From the NCBI GenBank assembly GCA_016303235.1, contig JAEDMB010000074.1, positions 1 to 9,006 of the forward strand: 9,006 nucleotides of DNA, in the 5' to 3' direction. The notes below the pieces were generated by a model. The model was not told the DNA's origin, did not search any database, and saw only the letters and a list, made by a program, of their open reading frames with translations. Every line of letters starts with the position of its first letter. The first letter of the stretch is position 1. The position numbers and the translations under genes are program-made. This document shows, in pieces, positions 6,521-9,006 of this stretch. The DNA is from Oscillospiraceae bacterium. Lineage in GTDB: Bacteria > Bacillota > Clostridia > Oscillospirales > Ruminococcaceae.

Positions 6521-6991
6521 TTAAAATAATTCTTTCAGACATTCATCAGCAATTCTGGCATATTTCTGAAATTTTTCTGTATTAAGTATTTCAACAATAT
6601 GCCTTATTGTTTCCGTTGCTTTTGACTCGGAGCTGAAATCAGGAAAGATAATTTCCTTTTCAAGTGTGTTTCCCTTAGATAAACCGAATTTTCCTCTTGC
6701 TTTCTGATTAAGTTCTGTATCTTTTAAATGCTGTGTTTCAAGATGTGCAAAAACGGTTATTTTATCAGCTTTTGAAAGTGGTTTACCGTTATACCAGTAA
6801 AGTTCAAAATGAAAATTGATTTTGTTCCATTCATTTTTTTCAATGATATGAAGATATTCCTTGTGATAAGATTTTTCTTTCTGATTTTCGGAAACCTTAA
6901 ACTTTCCGCCGGAAAGTTCACCAATTTTTTCAGCAATCCACTGTTCCTCGGCTTTGTAAATAATTTCTTCCGGTAAAAATGTAGTATTCAT
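6521..6991 (-). CDS. Unrecognised 156-residue protein, first gene of the phosphatase operon
   Basis: I do not recognise this family. The protein is soluble by appearance, charged and rich in lysine and glutamate, with no signal peptide or membrane segment. An N-terminal helix (EEIIYKAEEQWIAEKIGEL, 8-26) is followed by an aromatic, strand-like stretch INFHFELYWYNG (58-69), another strand KITVFAHLETQH (77-88), and C-terminal helices (about 122-156). The alternation of polar and aromatic residues in the middle could form a beta sheet. A small nuclease-like or ligand-binding fold is possible, but no catalytic motif can be shown. The start ATG has AAAGGAATG about 7-15 bases upstream, and an extended -10 promoter lies further upstream, so the gene is very likely real. 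Its only clue to function is the phosphatase gene 18 bases downstream. Confidence 0.75.
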   Translation of the reverse strand: MNTTFLPEEIIYKAEEQWIAEKIGELSGGKFKVSENQKEKSYHKEYLHIIEKNEWNKINFHFELYWYNGKPLSKADKITVFAHLETQHLKDTELNQKARGKFGLSKGNTLEKEIIFPDFSSESKATETIRHIVEILNTEKFQKYARIADECLKELF

Positions 6992-7028
6992 AAAAATACA
7001 TTCCTTTCAGAATTGATTTTGTCTGAAT

Positions 7029-7037
7029 ATTATAACA
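7029..7037 (-). promoter_or_regulatory. Extended -10 promoter of the minus-strand operon
   Basis: On the minus strand TGT-TATAAT (7037-7029) is a perfect -10 box with a TGn extension, about 37 bases upstream of the start of the 156-residue protein. The -35 position (17-base spacer) reads CGGAAA, a poor match, which is usual for extended -10 promoters. Confidence 0.6.
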
Positions 7038-7103
7038 TACTTTAAAGTGATTTTCCGAAGATATCAGGCAAAATTCAAAAAATCTCTGTTATGCACAAAA
7101 AGG

Positions 7104-7132
7104 TTTATAAAATATTGTAAAAACTGTATAAT
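7104..7132 (+). promoter_or_regulatory. Upstream weaker promoter of the Fe-S scaffold / GGGtGRT operon
   Basis: TATAAT at 7127-7132 is a perfect -10 box, with TTTATA (four of six matches) at 7104-7109 and a 17-base spacer. It lies exactly 50 bases upstream of a stronger promoter. The region is AT-rich, so a chance match is possible. Confidence 0.45.
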
Positions 7133-7153
7133 AGGAAATATTTCTCCAAATAC

Positions 7154-7182
7154 TTGATTTTTTCGTGAAAGTATTGTATAAT
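7154..7182 (+). promoter_or_regulatory. Main sigma-A-type promoter of the Fe-S scaffold / GGGtGRT operon
   Basis: TTGATT (7154-7159), a 17-base spacer and a perfect TATAAT (7177-7182) form a strong predicted promoter. Transcription would start near 7189 and give a leader of about 65 bases. A perfect palindrome covers the predicted start site. Confidence 0.78.
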
Positions 7183-7185
7183 TAA

Positions 7186-7197
7186 TATCATATGATA
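7186..7197. promoter_or_regulatory. Perfect 12-base palindrome at the predicted start site, candidate operator
   Basis: TATCATATGATA is its own reverse complement and begins four bases after the -10 box, so a bound regulator would block initiation. The half site TATCAT loosely recalls Fur-like AT-rich boxes, but the match is not good enough to name a regulator. The symmetry does not extend further outward (A7185 faces A7198). Confidence 0.4.
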
Positions 7198-7212
7198 AGG
7201 CTTTAAGATTTT

Positions 7213-7241
7213 TTTCTTTCAGCTCTTAAACATGAAAGGAG
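7213..7241 (+). other. Leader hairpin that could cover the ribosome site
   Basis: CTTTCA (7216-7221) can pair with TGAAAG (7233-7238) across an 11-base loop, and the stem can extend by U-G, U-A and U-G pairs to 7213/7241. The paired right arm is the AAAGGAG ribosome site (7235-7241) of the scaffold gene. The ribosome site is about 12 bases from the ATG, a rather long spacing. The stem is AT-rich and so of modest stability. Confidence 0.35.
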
Positions 7242-7253
7242 TATTTTGTTGAT

Positions 7254-7946
7254 ATGATTTATTCTAACGAAGTAGAAAAAATGTGTACCGTCAGACAGGG
7301 CGTTGCTCATGGTGCTGCTCCGATTCCGGAAGAAGCTAAGTGGGTTAAAGCTAAGGAAGTTACAGACATCTCAGGTCTTACTCATGGTGTAGGCTGGTGT
7401 GCTCCTCAGCAGGGTGCCTGTAAGCTTACTCTCAACGTTAAAGAGGGTATTATTCAGGAAGCTCTCGTTGAAACTATCGGCTGTTCAGGTATGACTCATT
7501 CAGCTGCTATGGCTGCTGAAATCCTTCCCGGCAGAACCGTTCTCGAAGCTCTCAATACTGACCTCGTTTGCGATGCTATCAATACTGCTATGAGAGAACT
7601 CTTCCTCCAGATTGTTTACGGAAGAACTCAGAGTGCTTTCTCTGAAGAAGGTCTCCCGATTGGTGCAGGTCTTGAAGACCTCGGAAAAGGTCTCCGTTCA
7701 CAGGTTGGTACTATGTACGGTACTCTCAAAAAGGGTGTTCGTTACCTTGAAATGGCTGAAGGCTATGTTACAGGTATCGCTCTTGACGAAGAAGACCACG
7801 TTATCGGCTATCAGTTTGTAAGCCTTGGCAAGTTCACAGACTTCATCAAGAAGGGCGATGACCCCAATACTGCATGGGAAAAGGCTAAGGGTCAGTACGG
7901 CAGAGTTGCTGATGCTGTAAAGATTATCGACCCAAGAGCTGAATAA
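7254..7946 (+). CDS. NifU/IscU-like iron-sulfur cluster assembly scaffold protein, GGGtGRT-associated type
   Basis: The 230-residue cytoplasmic protein has an IscU/NifU-N-like core at about 45-145: GWCAPQQGACKLTLNV (47-62), then EGIIQEALVETIGCSGMTHSAAMAAEILPGRT. The pattern of C56, strand, and GC77 with a following small-residue helix follows the Cys-37/Cys-63 arrangement of IscU, and a TVLEAL segment follows it. Other cysteines are C11, C49 and C106. The third IscU ligand, in the HCS motif, has no counterpart: the matching stretch LPIGAGLEDLGKGL (134-147) has no cysteine. A C-terminal extension of about 85 residues is unlike IscU. Family members are usually annotated as Fe-S scaffold proteins next to GGGtGRT proteins, as here, 18 bases upstream. 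A true scaffold role is inferred. Codons are biased (GCT, CTC, GGT, no ATA isoleucine seen), unlike the genes to the left, which suggests strong expression. Confidence 0.85.
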   Translation: MIYSNEVEKMCTVRQGVAHGAAPIPEEAKWVKAKEVTDISGLTHGVGWCAPQQGACKLTLNVKEGIIQEALVETIGCSGMTHSAAMAAEILPGRTVLEALNTDLVCDAINTAMRELFLQIVYGRTQSAFSEEGLPIGAGLEDLGKGLRSQVGTMYGTLKKGVRYLEMAEGYVTGIALDEEDHVIGYQFVSLGKFTDFIKKGDDPNTAWEKAKGQYGRVADAVKIIDPRAE

Positions 7947-7964
7947 TTAGGGAGGTACATAGAA

Positions 7965-8963
7965 ATGGCTTTATTTGAATCATATGAAAGAAGAGAAAAG
8001 CAGATTCTTGCAAAGCTCGCTGAATACGGTATCAATTCTATCGAAGAATGTGCTGATATCTGCAAGGAAAAAGGTTTCGACCCTTACAAGATTACAGAGG
8101 GTATCCAGCCTATCTGCTTTGAAAATGCAAAGTGGGCTTATACAGTAGGCTGTGCTATTGCAATAAAGAAGGGCTGTACAAGAGCTGCTGACGCTGCTGC
8201 TGCTATCGGTGAAGGTCTTCAGGCTTTCTGTATTCCTGGTTCAGTTGCTGATCAGCGTAAAGTTGGTCTCGGTCACGGAAATCTCGGCAAAATGCTCCTC
8301 GAAGAAGAAACAGATTGTTTCTGCTTCCTCGCAGGTCACGAATCATTCGCTGCTGCTGAAGGTGCTATCGGTATCGCTGAAAAGGCTAACAAGGTCAGAA
8401 AAAAACCTCTCCGTGTAATTCTTAACGGTCTCGGAAAGGACGCTGCTCAGGTTATCTCAAGAATCAACGGATTTACTTTCGTTGAAACTGAAATGGATTA
8501 CTACACCGGCGAAGTTAAGGAGGTTTTCCGTAAGTCATATTCAACAGGTCTCCGTGCAAAGGTAAACTGCTACGGTGCTAACGATGTCAGAGAAGGCGTT
8601 GCAATCATGTGGAAGGAAGGCGTTGACGTTTCTATCACTGGTAACTCAACTAACCCTACAAGATTCCAGCACCCTGTTGCAGGTACATATAAGAAAGAAT
8701 GTATCGAAAAAGGCAAGAAGTATTTCTCAGTAGCTTCAGGCGGTGGTACAGGCCGTACACTTCACCCTGATAACATGGCTGCCGGCCCTGCTTCATACGG
8801 TATGACTGATACTCTCGGAAGAATGCACTCTGATGCTCAGTTTGCAGGTTCTTCATCAGTTCCGGCTCACGTTGAAATGATGGGACTTATCGGTATGGGC
8901 AACAACCCGATGGTTGGTGCTACTGTTGCTTGTGCAGTTGCTGTTGAAGAGGCTATGAAGTAA
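7965..8963 (+). CDS. GGGtGRT-family protein
   Basis: The 332-residue protein carries the motif that names the family, SGGGTGRTLHPDNMAAGPAS (258-277), with GGGTGRT at 259-265. It is cytoplasmic by appearance, with no signal peptide or convincing membrane segment. Its length looks complete. The N-terminal part has a charged helix (FESYERREKQILAKLAEYG) and a cluster of cysteines (C29, C33, C51, C63, C71, C89); C118/C120, C202, C246 and C323 make eleven in all. Glycine-rich stretches GLGHGNLGKM (101-110) and LIGMGNNPMVGATV (308-321) could form nucleotide or cluster sites, which is inference. I know of no established biochemical function. Ribosome site AGGGAGG (7949-7955) is 9 bases before the ATG. 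The tight link to an Fe-S scaffold-like gene and the many cysteines point to metal or Fe-S biology. Codon bias again suggests high expression. Confidence 0.9.
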   Translation: MALFESYERREKQILAKLAEYGINSIEECADICKEKGFDPYKITEGIQPICFENAKWAYTVGCAIAIKKGCTRAADAAAAIGEGLQAFCIPGSVADQRKVGLGHGNLGKMLLEEETDCFCFLAGHESFAAAEGAIGIAEKANKVRKKPLRVILNGLGKDAAQVISRINGFTFVETEMDYYTGEVKEVFRKSYSTGLRAKVNCYGANDVREGVAIMWKEGVDVSITGNSTNPTRFQHPVAGTYKKECIEKGKKYFSVASGGGTGRTLHPDNMAAGPASYGMTDTLGRMHSDAQFAGSSSVPAHVEMMGLIGMGNNPMVGATVACAVAVEEAMK

Positions 8964-9006
8964 GCTTTAAAACGCAAATAACAGAATTATAAAAAAATAT
9001 ATCCCG
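8964..9006. other. Short AT-rich end of the window, nothing recognised
   Basis: The 43 bases after the GGGtGRT stop codon hold no hairpin, promoter or coding start that I can support. The operon's terminator, if there is one, lies beyond the window. Confidence 0.6.

Noticed and set aside
7612..7821. Overlapping plus-strand frame inside the scaffold gene
   Set aside because: It is an out-of-frame reading of codon-biased sequence with no family resemblance. The main frame explains the region.
1..9006. CRISPR arrays, tRNA or rRNA genes, insertion sequences, prophage genes
   Set aside because: No regularly spaced repeats, cloverleaf sequences, transposase motifs or terminal inverted repeats were seen on either strand.

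Overview
The window looks like the chromosome of a low-GC, cellulosome-forming Firmicute close to Ruminococcus (R. flavefaciens / R. champanellensis type). The main clue is a secreted GH5 cellulase that ends in a Ruminococcus-style dockerin. AT-rich codon use, strong AGGAG-type ribosome sites and the company of a GGGtGRT protein and a roughly 57-residue Firmicutes-type small protein agree with this. The genus is an inference; no rRNA or other taxonomic marker is present.

Layout, left to right. (1) Bases 1-1451: the 3' end of hemB and the complete hemL, six bases apart, are the end of a tetrapyrrole-biosynthesis operon. A GC-rich hairpin at 1459-1482 closes it. (2) A 57-residue gene that starts with GTG lies on the minus strand at 1489-1662, convergent with hemL and sharing that hairpin. 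(3) Bases 1663-1790 are a divergent promoter region with a near-consensus sigma-A promoter reading right. (4) Bases 1791-6062: four closely spaced plus-strand genes encode the dockerin-bearing GH5_1 cellulase, a stand-alone uridine-kinase-like nucleoside kinase, the biotin ligase/repressor BirA and the purine nucleoside phosphorylase DeoD. The gaps are 12, 17 and 1 base with no visible terminator, so they are probably one transcript. (5) Bases 6044-6991: a two-gene minus-strand operon encodes an unrecognised 156-residue protein and a Cys-X5-Arg phosphatase whose last 19 bases overlap the end of deoD. (6) Bases 6992-7253 hold divergent promoters, a perfect 12-base palindrome at the predicted start site of the rightward transcript, and a possible hairpin over a ribosome site. 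(7) Bases 7254-8963: a two-gene operon encodes a NifU/IscU-like Fe-S scaffold protein and a GGGtGRT-family protein. Its codon use is clearly different and suggests high expression.

How the genes fit together. The heme genes, the cellulase/nucleoside/biotin genes and the Fe-S/GGGtGRT pair look like three separate transcription units. The most interesting system is the last one: an apparently strongly expressed Fe-S scaffold-like protein that lacks the third canonical IscU cysteine, paired with an 11-cysteine partner protein whose biochemical role I do not know to be established. A second point of interest is that an extracellular cellulase seems to be co-transcribed with intracellular nucleoside and biotin housekeeping genes.
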